Below, in pieces: positions 1-6,624 of a stretch of DNA of 9,918 nucleotides (its first letter is position 1; each line of letters begins with the position of its first letter). Source of the DNA: Chitinophagaceae bacterium (GTDB lineage: Bacteria; Bacteroidota; Bacteroidia; Chitinophagales; Chitinophagaceae); the NCBI GenBank assembly GCA_947442905.1, contig CANEWV010000032.1, forward strand, positions 1 through 9,918, given 5' to 3'. The translations under genes were made by a program, and so were the position numbers. The notes under the pieces were generated by a model that saw only the letters and a program-made list of their open reading frames with translations, ran no database searches and was not told the origin of the DNA.

Positions 1-1379
1 GTTCCAAAAGGGAGGATGAGCAAACAACCATATAAAATAATACTTGAAAGCGGTACCACTATAAAATTGCTGAGTAAAAAATAATTGGGAAACTGATGAA
101 AATGATACACAACAAGCGGTAGGGTAAGTATTTGCGCACTCAATGTAAGCGCATTTAACTGCCAGCAGGCCTGTATCCATTTATATTTGAAATAGAGGCT
201 ATCAAAAATATTTTTTTGATACAAAACGATGCTAAGTACTGCAGCATACGAAAGCTGAAATCCAATATCCCACAAATAAAATGGGTGTAACAGCAGTAAA
301 AAAAACGCGGATGCTGCGAGTGCGTTTAGTATGCTAGAATTTTGTTTTACAATAGAAGCGATAATGATAAATGAAAACATAACAGCCGCTCTAACAATGG
401 AGGGGCCGGCGCCTGTTAATAGCGCAAAAATCCACAGTACTAGTAATATAGTGGGTGGAGCTGTCCATTTTTTTATTGTTGAATTTGGTATCCAATTAAA
501 AATGCTAAGTAGTAAACCATAAATTAAGCCCAGGTGTAAACCACTTATGGCAATAACATGTATCACACCGGTATTGCTGTAGGCTTTCATTAAATCGGAA
601 TCGATGTCTTGTTTGTAACCAATTAAAAGTGCGGCTGCCACTGCTTTTTCTTGTTTACCCGTAATATTTTGTTGAAGTCGTTTGCTAATTTTTTGTTGTA
701 ATACCTGTAAATATTGATTACTTTTTTTGGTGGGCAGTAAGGTCCAAGTTCCTCTTGCTACATACAGTTGATGTGTAATTTCATTTCTAAATAGCCATAG
801 TTTATAGTTAAAGCCACCCGGGTTGTGTGTATCCGGCACTGGGTTTGGTCGAATGGTTGTAGCCATATAACTACCGGCGGTTAAAAGCGGAATACTAACG
901 CTACTGCTATCTACAGCTACATACACAATTATTTTTATGTTCGTTTTTATTTCATGTTGCGCACTACCAATACTTTCTATAATCGCAGCTGTCTTATAGG
1001 TTTTGTTTTTTAATTGCAGCGGTTCTATTATCCGCATAATATAAACAGTGCCATTTTTACAGGCCGCTAGTAGCGCTGTTTCCTGATCTCGCGCTTGCAA
1101 AGTTTTTTGCATTACAGCAACACCAAGGCTTGCAAATACAATTTGCAAAAAGACGCCTTGTATAAAATGGTATCGGTATTTTTTAAAACTGGATAGCTGT
1201 GCTATGCATAAAAGTCCGGCAATAGAAAGGCCCGCTGCTACGTATACCGTGTTATTGATTTGAGCGTTTGTAAAAATGCCATGCAACAAATAATAGCAAG
1301 TAACAATTCCGGTTACAACTGGAAAAAGTAGTCTTGTAAAGGGTGCTTGATGCCAAAAAGGAGGCGCGGTTACGGACAC
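1..1379 (-). CDS. comEC: ComEC/Rec2-family DNA uptake channel protein, N-terminal part (C-terminus outside window)
   Basis: ComEC forms the inner-membrane channel that takes single-stranded DNA into the cytoplasm during natural transformation. The frame is open from the left edge to an in-frame stop at 1395-1397, giving about 459 residues of a family usually some 650-750 long. Residues 1-100 hold hydrophobic segments, followed by a soluble OB-like region (DUF4131 type, roughly 100-200). The Competence domain then begins with the hallmark GVIHVIAISGLHLG at about 271-284 and continues through several membrane helices to the edge. No ATG lies near the start: GTG at 1377-1379 (MSVTAPPFW...) is my choice, TTG at 1383-1385 the alternative. 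The gene lies 80 nt downstream of the carB-like gene on the same strand and may be co-transcribed with it. Family call is firm; start codon and C-terminal domains are uncertain. Confidence 0.9.
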   Translation of the reverse strand, partial: MSVTAPPFWHQAPFTRLLFPVVTGIVTCYYLLHGIFTNAQINNTVYVAAGLSIAGLLCIAQLSSFKKYRYHFIQGVFLQIVFASLGVAVMQKTLQARDQETALLAACKNGTVYIMRIIEPLQLKNKTYKTAAIIESIGSAQHEIKTNIKIIVYVAVDSSSVSIPLLTAGSYMATTIRPNPVPDTHNPGGFNYKLWLFRNEITHQLYVARGTWTLLPTKKSNQYLQVLQQKISKRLQQNITGKQEKAVAAALLIGYKQDIDSDLMKAYSNTGVIHVIAISGLHLGLIYGLLLSIFNWIPNSTIKKWTAPPTILLVLWIFALLTGAGPSIVRAAVMFSFIIIASIVKQNSSILNALAASAFFLLLLHPFYLWDIGFQLSYAAVLSIVLYQKNIFDSLYFKYKWIQACWQLNALTLSAQILTLPLVVYHFHQFPNYFLLSNFIVVPLSSIILYGCLLILPFG

Positions 1380-1459
1380 GCTCAAACCTATGCACTATAA
1401 CAGCACAAGCTTATACATCTATCTGTTCTGGTAGAAGGTTCCCCGTATTTACGCCTAAC

Positions 1460-2656
1460 TTATTTAGATAAGTTCATGCTACGCTCTTTGTATAGCGTGC
1501 GGAAATAAGGATCGTGCAAATCTTTGATAAAACGAATCGCTTCTCCGGTACTTTTCATTTCTGGTCCTAACTCTTTGTTTACCCCAGGGAATTTATCAAA
1601 ACTAAATACAGGCTCTTTAATAGCATAGCCGTCTAGTTTTTTAACCAAGGTGAAATCTGTGAGTTTGTTGGCGCCAAGCATTACTTTGGTTGCAATATTT
1701 AAGTACGGAATTTGATACGCTTTTGCAATAAATGGTGTTGTTCTAGAAGCTCTTGGATTTGCTTCAATCACATACACCTGACCATTTTTAATAGCGAACT
1801 GAATATTAATAAGGCCTCTAATATTTAATGCACGCGCAATTTTTTCACTATAGAATTCCATTTTTTCTATAATCATTGGCGTTAGATTAAACGCCGGTAA
1901 TACCGCGTTACTATCGCCACTATGAATACCTGCTGGTTCAATATGTTCCATCACCCCCATCACATGAAAGTTTTCTCCATCAAAAATGGCGTCTACTTCT
2001 GCCTCTTGGCAACGGTCTAAGAAATGGTCAATCAAAATTGTATTGTCAGGAAGGTGCTTTAATAAACTGATAACCGCTTTTTCTACTTCTTCGTCATTGA
2101 TTACAATACGCATGCGTTGTCCACCAATAACGTAGCTAGGTCTTACAAGTACAGGGTAACCTACTTTGTTGGCTACCTCAATCGCTTCTTCTGCAGTATG
2201 CGCCGTGCCATAAGAAGGGTACGGAATTTCTAATTCTTTTAATAGATCACTAAAACGTCCACGATCTTCGGCCATGTCTAGGCTTTCAAAAGATGTACCA
2301 ATAATGCGAATACCTTTTTCGTGTAAACGCTTGGCTAATTTAAGTGCTGTTTGACCCCCTAATTGAACAATGATACCATAGGGCTGCTCTAGTTCAATGA
2401 TCTCCCATAAATGCTCCCAAAATACTGGCTCGAAATATAATTTGTCGGCCATATCAAAATCGGTAGAAACGGTTTCGGGGTTACAGTTAACCATAATGGC
2501 TTCGTAACCACTCTCTTTAATAGCAATTAAGCCATGTACACAACAATAATCAAACTCGATACCTTGGCCAATTCTATTGGGGCCGCTACCAAGTACAATT
2601 ACTTTTTTCTTACCTGAGGGTATGGATTCGTTGGAGTTGAGTGTAGGTTGAGTCAT
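1460..2656 (-). CDS. carB: Carbamoyl-phosphate synthase large subunit, stand-alone C-terminal ATP-grasp half
   Basis: In CarB the second ATP-grasp half phosphorylates carbamate to carbamoyl phosphate for pyrimidine and arginine synthesis. The 398 residues match only that half (about 550-945 of E. coli CarB): GSGPNRIGQGIEFDYCCVH at 23-41, RPSYVIGG at 172-179, MEHIEPAGIHSGDS at 236-249, and EANPRASRTTPF at 298-309 with metal ligands E298 and N300. It stops at GPEMKSTGEA plus a short tail ending SMNLSK, so the C-terminal allosteric (MGS) domain is absent, as I recall for other Bacteroidota CarB. The start at 2656 is secure because a stop lies in frame 6 nt upstream, so this is not a frameshift remnant of one long frame. 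The bicarbonate-phosphorylating half is not in the window; umuC lies directly upstream. The protein should pair with a separate N-terminal half plus CarA. All visible motifs are intact. Confidence 0.9.
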   Translation of the reverse strand: MTQPTLNSNESIPSGKKKVIVLGSGPNRIGQGIEFDYCCVHGLIAIKESGYEAIMVNCNPETVSTDFDMADKLYFEPVFWEHLWEIIELEQPYGIIVQLGGQTALKLAKRLHEKGIRIIGTSFESLDMAEDRGRFSDLLKELEIPYPSYGTAHTAEEAIEVANKVGYPVLVRPSYVIGGQRMRIVINDEEVEKAVISLLKHLPDNTILIDHFLDRCQEAEVDAIFDGENFHVMGVMEHIEPAGIHSGDSNAVLPAFNLTPMIIEKMEFYSEKIARALNIRGLINIQFAIKNGQVYVIEANPRASRTTPFIAKAYQIPYLNIATKVMLGANKLTDFTLVKKLDGYAIKEPVFSFDKFPGVNKELGPEMKSTGEAIRFIKDLHDPYFRTLYKERSMNLSK

Positions 2657-2671
2657 TATTTACAAATTGTG

Positions 2672-2679
2672 CAAATTTA
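2672..2679 (-). promoter_or_regulatory. Candidate Bacteroidota -7 box for the carB-like gene
   Basis: On the minus strand this reads TAAATTTG, an exact match to the Bacteroidota -7 consensus TAnnTTTG, 15 nt before the start codon. No TTTG lies at the expected -33 distance of about 19-20 nt, so it is a half-supported promoter. If real, the carB-like gene has its own promoter in the 96-nt gap after umuC and a very short leader. Confidence 0.3.
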
Positions 2680-2752
2680 AGGTACCGGCGCAATTTATTC
2701 GTGTAAATTTTTAAATACTTCTTAGATGCTTATGCACAGGGCCTCTCAGGTC

Positions 2753-4048
2753 CTATTTGAGTAGCGGAAGCTCCTCCCAGCGGGTAGTATAGCGGGGACT
2801 CCGCATTTCTTGGCGCATTTTCCAGTTGCGGGTAGTGCCGCTGGCCGCAAATTTTAATATATCACCTCGCATCGAAAAATTGATATTGTCTACCGCTTCC
2901 ATGAGGGCACGCCCTTTGGCTAGTTTTTCGCTACTAGTAGGCACTGCTACAAACAAATTTCCCTGAATCACCGATTCGGGTACGATATCACTTAAAATGA
3001 CCCCTGCTTTTTTGTAGGTTTTGCCTGCTTCAAATAGGCTTCTTACCAGCTCGAGGGCAGGTTTTACGAGTTCGTTGGTAAGTGCCGAGGCAACAGGTAA
3101 GCGGATGCTAGCGGTTTTAGTAGGCCCATGCCGGTAATAACTGCCTTTTACTTCTTGTTTGGGCACAATTAATACGGTAATGCCGCGCGCTGCGGCGTGT
3201 TGTCTACGGAGTTTTTCTGCGGCCCTTGCCATATAGGTGGCCACCGCTTCTTCCAACTCATGAAGCGTAGTAACGGGGTTTCCAAACATGCGGGTGGTAG
3301 CAATCATGTGTTTGGTAACTCTTTCTGATTGCATATCGATACAAGGAAATCCTTTCAGTTCTCTAAACAAGCGCGCACCTACCACGCCACCCAATTCTTG
3401 GTGCGCCCAATTTTCGGTGCGCAGTGTTAAATCGTAAGCGGTGTTAATGCCGTAGCAACTTAATTTTTTTGCGTACTGGTAACCAATACCCCACACATCA
3501 CCAATGGGTGTTTTTTGTAGGGCTTGTGTTATTTTTTTTTCGGTATTTAAAATTAATACACAGCCTGTTATTTGTTTGTTTTTTTTAGCCAGTTTGTTGG
3601 CTAGTTTACTCAGCGCTTTGGTAGGTGCAACACCAATCGAAACACTGATACCGGTCCACTGTTCAATAATCGTTTTAAGTGAAACGGTAAAAGATTGTAG
3701 GGCGGCTGGTTCAATATGCGCAAGGTCAATAAAGGATTCATCTACCGAGTATACCTCTACACAACCCTCTGGCAGCATGGTTCTTAGCGTTTCCATAACA
3801 CGCCAACTTAAATCGCCGTATAAATGATAATTAGAAGAAAAAGTAGTAACGCCGTTTTTTTCTAAATTCTTTTTTTGCATAAAAAAAGGACTACCCATTT
3901 CTACGCCTACTGCTTTTGCCTCATCACTTCTTGAAATAATACAGCCGTCATTATTACTTAACACCACCACCGGTTTATGTAGTAAATCTGGCTTAAACAA
4001 ACGCTCACAGGAGCAATAAAAACTATTGCAATCTACAATGCCAATCAT
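2753..4048 (-). CDS. umuC: DNA polymerase V catalytic subunit UmuC (Y-family translesion polymerase)
   Basis: Y-family polymerase that copies past DNA lesions as part of a UmuD'2-UmuC complex. The start at 4048 gives 431 residues (E. coli UmuC 422) beginning MIGIVDCNSFYCSCE, aligned with E. coli UmuC from residue 1. A longer frame from 4096 would add 16 non-homologous residues and run into umuD, so I reject it. Visible features are catalytic D6, steric-gate Y11, the SVDES motif with D103/E104, SNNDGCIISR near 31-40, helix-hairpin-helix region WGIGYQYAKKL, clamp-binding motif QGNLF at about 362-366, and the UmuC-type C-terminus ending SPRYTTRWEELPLLK. Every catalytic residue I can check is present. 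It starts 8 nt after the umuD stop, a typical umuDC operon. An A9 run in the coding strand (3532-3540) is a possible slippage site. Confidence 0.95.
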   Translation of the reverse strand: MIGIVDCNSFYCSCERLFKPDLLHKPVVVLSNNDGCIISRSDEAKAVGVEMGSPFFMQKKNLEKNGVTTFSSNYHLYGDLSWRVMETLRTMLPEGCVEVYSVDESFIDLAHIEPAALQSFTVSLKTIIEQWTGISVSIGVAPTKALSKLANKLAKKNKQITGCVLILNTEKKITQALQKTPIGDVWGIGYQYAKKLSCYGINTAYDLTLRTENWAHQELGGVVGARLFRELKGFPCIDMQSERVTKHMIATTRMFGNPVTTLHELEEAVATYMARAAEKLRRQHAAARGITVLIVPKQEVKGSYYRHGPTKTASIRLPVASALTNELVKPALELVRSLFEAGKTYKKAGVILSDIVPESVIQGNLFVAVPTSSEKLAKGRALMEAVDNINFSMRGDILKFAASGTTRNWKMRQEMRSPRYTTRWEELPLLK

Positions 4049-4056
4049 GTCTAATA

Positions 4057-4491
4057 TTATAAAGTAGCGTGAATGCAATACACCACCACACCCCAAACTG
4101 CAAAGGAGGCGAGCGGATCAATTTCGATGTCGGCGCATTTTTTATTTTCGGCAGAGAGTAATTTTTTAATACCATTATCGGTGTAGCGCCGAATTAAAAG
4201 TTCACCATTTAAAATAGCGACTACAATTTTTTGGTTGCTGGCTCTGATGCTCCGGTCTACAATTAAAATATCGCCGGGGTAAATGCCGGCACCGGTCATG
4301 GCGTGGCTGTTCATTCTAAAAAAGAAGGTAGCGGGCTTGTTTTTAATGAGCTGCTCGTTGAGGTCAATACCTCTTTCCATATAGTCGTCAGTGGCCGCCC
4401 CAAAACCGGTGGCATTGGCGGTAGAAACGTCTTGTTGCGTAAATTTTTTGGAGCCTTTATAGGCAGCCCCCTGCCATTCTTGACTATCCAT
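4057..4491 (-). CDS. umuD: UmuD-like subunit (S24 family) with the Ser-Lys catalytic dyad replaced
   Basis: UmuD normally cuts its own N-terminal arm after RecA stimulation, and the product UmuD' activates UmuC. The 144 residues align without gaps to E. coli UmuD from its residue 25 to about 99 with an offset of +4: TGFGAATDDYMERGIDLNEQ matches the region after the cleavage site, and GIYPGDILIVDRSI matches the core. The cleavage-site glycine is kept (G29, after T28). At the nucleophile position (E. coli S60, in GDSM) this protein has A64 in NSHAM (codon GCC), and at the general base (K97) it has R101 in LLIRRY. S62 sits two residues early and does not align with the nucleophile. The protein should therefore be unable to cleave itself, although it could act uncut or be a substrate in trans. 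First gene of a umuDC pair. Family certain; loss of activity inferred. Confidence 0.9.
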   Translation of the reverse strand: MDSQEWQGAAYKGSKKFTQQDVSTANATGFGAATDDYMERGIDLNEQLIKNKPATFFFRMNSHAMTGAGIYPGDILIVDRSIRASNQKIVVAILNGELLIRRYTDNGIKKLLSAENKKCADIEIDPLASFAVWGVVVYCIHATL

Positions 4492-4504
4492 ACAAGTAAA
4501 AAGT

Positions 4505-4535
4505 TTTGTTTTAGCTAAAATATTTAGTAAATTTA
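4505..4535 (+). promoter_or_regulatory. Candidate promoter for the 2H-like gene
   Basis: A TTTG at 4505-4508, a 19-nt spacer and TAAATTTA at 4528-4535 match the Bacteroidota -33/-7 arrangement (TTTG, about 19 nt, TAnnTTTG) except for the last base. Transcription would start near 4542, some 24 nt before the ATG at 4566. TAAATTTA is its own reverse complement, so it could also be a -7 box for umuD, with a TTTG on the minus strand at 4551-4554 but only a 15-nt spacer. Assigned by eye. Confidence 0.4.
4509..4520. promoter_or_regulatory. Perfect 12-bp palindrome, candidate operator between umuD and the 2H-like gene
   Basis: TTTTAGCTAAAA is fully self-complementary and lies inside the spacer between the candidate -33 and -7 boxes, where a bound repressor would block RNA polymerase. 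Next to it, ATTTAGTAAAT (4522-4532) is a second inverted repeat with a one-base centre. It is 18 nt upstream of the umuD start. UmuDC operons are usually damage-induced through LexA, so an SOS-type operator is a reasonable guess, but I recognise no established LexA box, and AT-rich DNA makes such palindromes less surprising. Confidence 0.4.
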
Positions 4536-4545
4536 TGCTAAAATA
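4514..4545. repeat. Direct repeat GCTAAAATA, two copies 23 bp apart
   Basis: GCTAAAATA occurs at 4514-4522 and again at 4537-4545 in the umuD / 2H-like divergent region. The start-to-start distance of 23 bp is close to two helical turns, so both copies would face nearly the same side of the DNA. The first overlaps the palindrome and the second lies just past the candidate -7 box. This may be a two-site operator or chance in AT-rich sequence. Confidence 0.35.
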
Positions 4546-4565
4546 ATTACCAAAATAAAAAAGTT

Positions 4566-5126
4566 ATGGACATTCATACGAGCGCACGCACTGTTTTTGC
4601 AGGTCAAACACTTACTACCACTGGGGTGTATCAGTTAGTGGCCTATCCCGACGCCCATTTTACAAATTGGGCCCGCACCCTTGGTTTTACCGATAAACCC
4701 GTTATTGAGCTAGCCCAGTTTCATACCACCGAGCATATGGAAGCTACCTTGCTCAAGTGGATGCACCGTATTATTAGCCAGCAAAAAAGTTTTAGTGTGG
4801 TAACCGATGGTTTTGGAGCCCTGCCTTCTAGGCGCATTTTTATGCGTATTGCCAATCAACAACCTTTTGCGCAGCTGGCCGCTAGTTTGCAAGTGCTGGA
4901 TCAGTATTTAAAAAGTTATGGATGTGCGCCTTCTAAACTCATACAGCAACCTTTGCTTGCACTTACTTCGCCATTACCGCCCGCAGCTTTTGAACAATTG
5001 GCAGCGCAGTATGTAAATAAAATAGCGCAACCGTTTTTTGAACTCAGTACCGTTACACTCATTCGCAAAGAGCACGCACTGGACAAGGGTAAACAGGTAA
5101 GCGTTTTTGGGCTACAAACTTTATAA
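4566..5126 (+). CDS. Degenerate 2H phosphoesterase (2'-5' RNA ligase-like) protein lacking both HxT motifs
   Basis: The 186 residues follow the pattern I remember for Bacteroidota 2'-5' RNA ligase-family proteins: a first strand YQLVAYP (22-28), KPVIELAQF (44-52) where the family has KPHITxAxF, PSRRIFMRI (87-95), QPLLALTSPL (128-137) where the family has PHLTIAR, and a final strand TLIRKE with KQVSVFGL near the end. 2H enzymes use two HxT motifs to cleave or ligate 2'-5' or cyclic phosphodiesters. Here the positions read V46-I47-E48 and L130-L131-A132, so both histidines and both threonines are gone. It probably has the fold without the chemistry and may bind RNA or nucleotides, or a protein. 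It is divergent from umuDC, 74 bp apart, and 54 nt upstream of the kinase gene. The fold call rests on remembered sequences and is moderate; a different fold is possible. Confidence 0.6.
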   Translation: MDIHTSARTVFAGQTLTTTGVYQLVAYPDAHFTNWARTLGFTDKPVIELAQFHTTEHMEATLLKWMHRIISQQKSFSVVTDGFGALPSRRIFMRIANQQPFAQLAASLQVLDQYLKSYGCAPSKLIQQPLLALTSPLPPAAFEQLAAQYVNKIAQPFFELSTVTLIRKEHALDKGKQVSVFGLQTL

Positions 5127-5131
5127 GCAAA

Positions 5132-5162
5132 TTTGGGGTTTGCATACTAAGTTCTATTTTCG
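5132..5162 (+). promoter_or_regulatory. Candidate promoter for the amgK-murU operon
   Basis: TTTG at 5132-5135, a 19-nt spacer and TATTTTCG at 5155-5162 fit the Bacteroidota -33/-7 pattern, with one departure from TAnnTTTG. Transcription would start about 10 nt before the ATG at 5181. It lies in the 54-nt gap after the 2H-like gene, so amgK-murU may be transcribed independently as well as by read-through. Confidence 0.35.
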
Positions 5163-5180
5163 TTGTAAATCAATTTTCCT

Positions 5181-6620
5181 ATGGAGTCAGTGATTAACGG
5201 AATAGAAACTTTATTTACCTCAATCAGAGGCACTGCAGCTACCAGGGTAGAAAAATTACCACAAAGTGGGAGTGACCGTATATATTTTAGAATATACGAA
5301 GGAAGTAAAACCTATATCGCTACCTACAACCTCAATCAAAAAGAGACAAAAACCTTTATACATTTTAGTAAGCATTTTAAAGCAGCTGGGCTTCCAGTGC
5401 CGGAAGTGCTTGCTGTAAATAGCGATGACACTATTTATATCCAAGAAGATTTAGGTACCGAGTCGTTACTCAATCAAATTGAAAAAGAAGGACACTCTTC
5501 AAATGTATATGCGCTTTTTCAAAAAAGTTTAGCGGCACTTGCGCGTATGCAAATTAAAGGGGACGAAGGCTTTAATTATAATTGGTGTATCACTGCAAAA
5601 GAGTTTGGTAAGCAGGCTATTTTGAGTGATTTGTTGTATTTCAAATATTACTTTTTAGATACACTTCAACTCCCTTACGACAAGCAGGCCATGCTTGAAG
5701 ATTTTGAAGCATTAAGTACCTATCTCACCCATACGCAGCATAAGTATTTTATGTTCCGTGATTTTCAGAGTAGAAATATTATTGTCAATCAAAATGAAGT
5801 GCAGTTCATCGATTTTCAGGGGGGTATGAAAGGTGCTTTACAGTACGATGTGGCTTCATTATTGTGGCAAGCAAAAGCAGAATTAAGTGAACAGTGGAAA
5901 GATGAATTGCTTGCTTATTATATGGATCAGGTGGATGGTTTATTACAAGAGCCCGTTGACCGTATCACGTTTGAAAGTCAGTACAATGGATATGTATTAA
6001 TAAGACTCTTGCAAGTAATGGGGGCTTATGGATTTAGAGGTTTGTTTGAACGCAAGGCGCACTTTTTAGCAAGCATTCCACTAGCTATGCGCAACCTTCA
6101 ATTCTTTATTGAAAATAAACGCGTGGGTATTGTTACCCCCGAATTTGACCGGGTATTAAAAATTGTGATGTCTGATGAAATGATAGCACGCTTTGAACCA
6201 CCACAAGCAAATGAGTCTACACCACTGATTGTTTCTGTAAATAGCTTTAGTTATAAAAAAGGGTTTCCGGTAGATGATTCTGAAAATGGCGGTGGCTTTA
6301 TGTTTGATATGCGCGGCATTTTAAATCCGGGTCGTTTTGATGATTATAAAAAACTATCAGGCCTCGATAAGCCGGTGCAAGACTTTTTGGAACAGCGTAC
6401 AAAAATGAACGAGTATTTAAATAGTGTTTGGGATTTAATTGATATTACGGTAGAGGATTATTTAAAACGTGGTTTTCGAAATTTACAAATCAATTTTGGA
6501 TGTACTGGCGGACAGCACCGTAGTGTATATGCTGCAGAGCAAACAGCAAGACACCTCCGTAATAAATACAAGGTAACTACACAGCTTTCTCATACCAATA
6601 AAGCCAACTGGGTAAAATAA
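5181..6620 (+). CDS. amgK: AmgK-like MurNAc/GlcNAc-1-kinase fused to a RapZ C-terminal domain
   Basis: Two proteins in one 479-residue chain. Residues about 1-340 form an aminoglycoside-phosphotransferase-fold sugar kinase: catalytic loop FRDFQSRN (192-199; D194, N199) and metal-binding FIDFQGG (209-215; D211), followed by KGALQYDVASLLW as in AmgK relatives. AmgK phosphorylates MurNAc/GlcNAc on C1 in the cytoplasm for peptidoglycan recycling. Residues about 347-479 are the C-terminal domain of RapZ, the E. coli protein that senses glucosamine-6-phosphate and presents sRNA GlmZ to RNase E: VNSFSYKKGFP, FDMRGILNP, SGLDKPVQDFL and GCTGGQHRSVY (440-450). RapZ's N-terminal P-loop domain is absent. 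murU follows after 4 nt, which strongly supports the kinase assignment. The fusion suggests regulation of the kinase or an RNA/metabolite-sensing role. Substrate specificity is inferred from context. Confidence 0.85.
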   Translation: MESVINGIETLFTSIRGTAATRVEKLPQSGSDRIYFRIYEGSKTYIATYNLNQKETKTFIHFSKHFKAAGLPVPEVLAVNSDDTIYIQEDLGTESLLNQIEKEGHSSNVYALFQKSLAALARMQIKGDEGFNYNWCITAKEFGKQAILSDLLYFKYYFLDTLQLPYDKQAMLEDFEALSTYLTHTQHKYFMFRDFQSRNIIVNQNEVQFIDFQGGMKGALQYDVASLLWQAKAELSEQWKDELLAYYMDQVDGLLQEPVDRITFESQYNGYVLIRLLQVMGAYGFRGLFERKAHFLASIPLAMRNLQFFIENKRVGIVTPEFDRVLKIVMSDEMIARFEPPQANESTPLIVSVNSFSYKKGFPVDDSENGGGFMFDMRGILNPGRFDDYKKLSGLDKPVQDFLEQRTKMNEYLNSVWDLIDITVEDYLKRGFRNLQINFGCTGGQHRSVYAAEQTARHLRNKYKVTTQLSHTNKANWVK

Positions 6621-6624
6621 TTTT

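Noticed and set aside
331..522. Rightward open frame of 63 codons inside comEC
   Set aside because: It is antisense to a clearly conserved ComEC frame and its translation resembles no family. The same applies to the opposite-strand frames inside umuC (3504-3827), umuD (4303-4518), the 2H-like gene (4710-4892), the kinase (5256-5444), the kinase/murU junction (6483-6764) and the NagX-like gene (9178-9456), and to an out-of-frame stretch in the glycosyltransferase (7924-8121).
2657..2752. Frameshift or degraded N-terminal half of carB upstream of the carB-like gene
   Set aside because: Only 96 nt separate it from umuC, an in-frame stop is 6 nt upstream of the ATG, and no CarB N-half motifs are present.
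2740..2754. Hairpin GGGCCT-CTC-AGGTCC after umuC as a terminator
   Set aside because: In the umuC transcript direction it has an A-C mismatch in a 6-bp stem, a 3-nt loop and no T run following.
4049..4096. Extended N-terminus of UmuC starting at 4096
   Set aside because: The extra 16 residues do not match UmuC and overlap umuD; the ATG at 4048 begins exactly where UmuC homology begins.
4057..5126. Toxin-antitoxin or phage origin for the umuD / 2H-like pair
   Set aside because: The genes are divergent rather than tandem, show no antitoxin or phage domains, and no integrase, attachment repeat or clear composition break is visible.
5127..5143. Hairpin GCAAA...TTTGC after the 2H-like gene as a terminator
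   Set aside because: The stem is 5 bp with no adjacent T run, and it overlaps the better-supported amgK promoter candidate.
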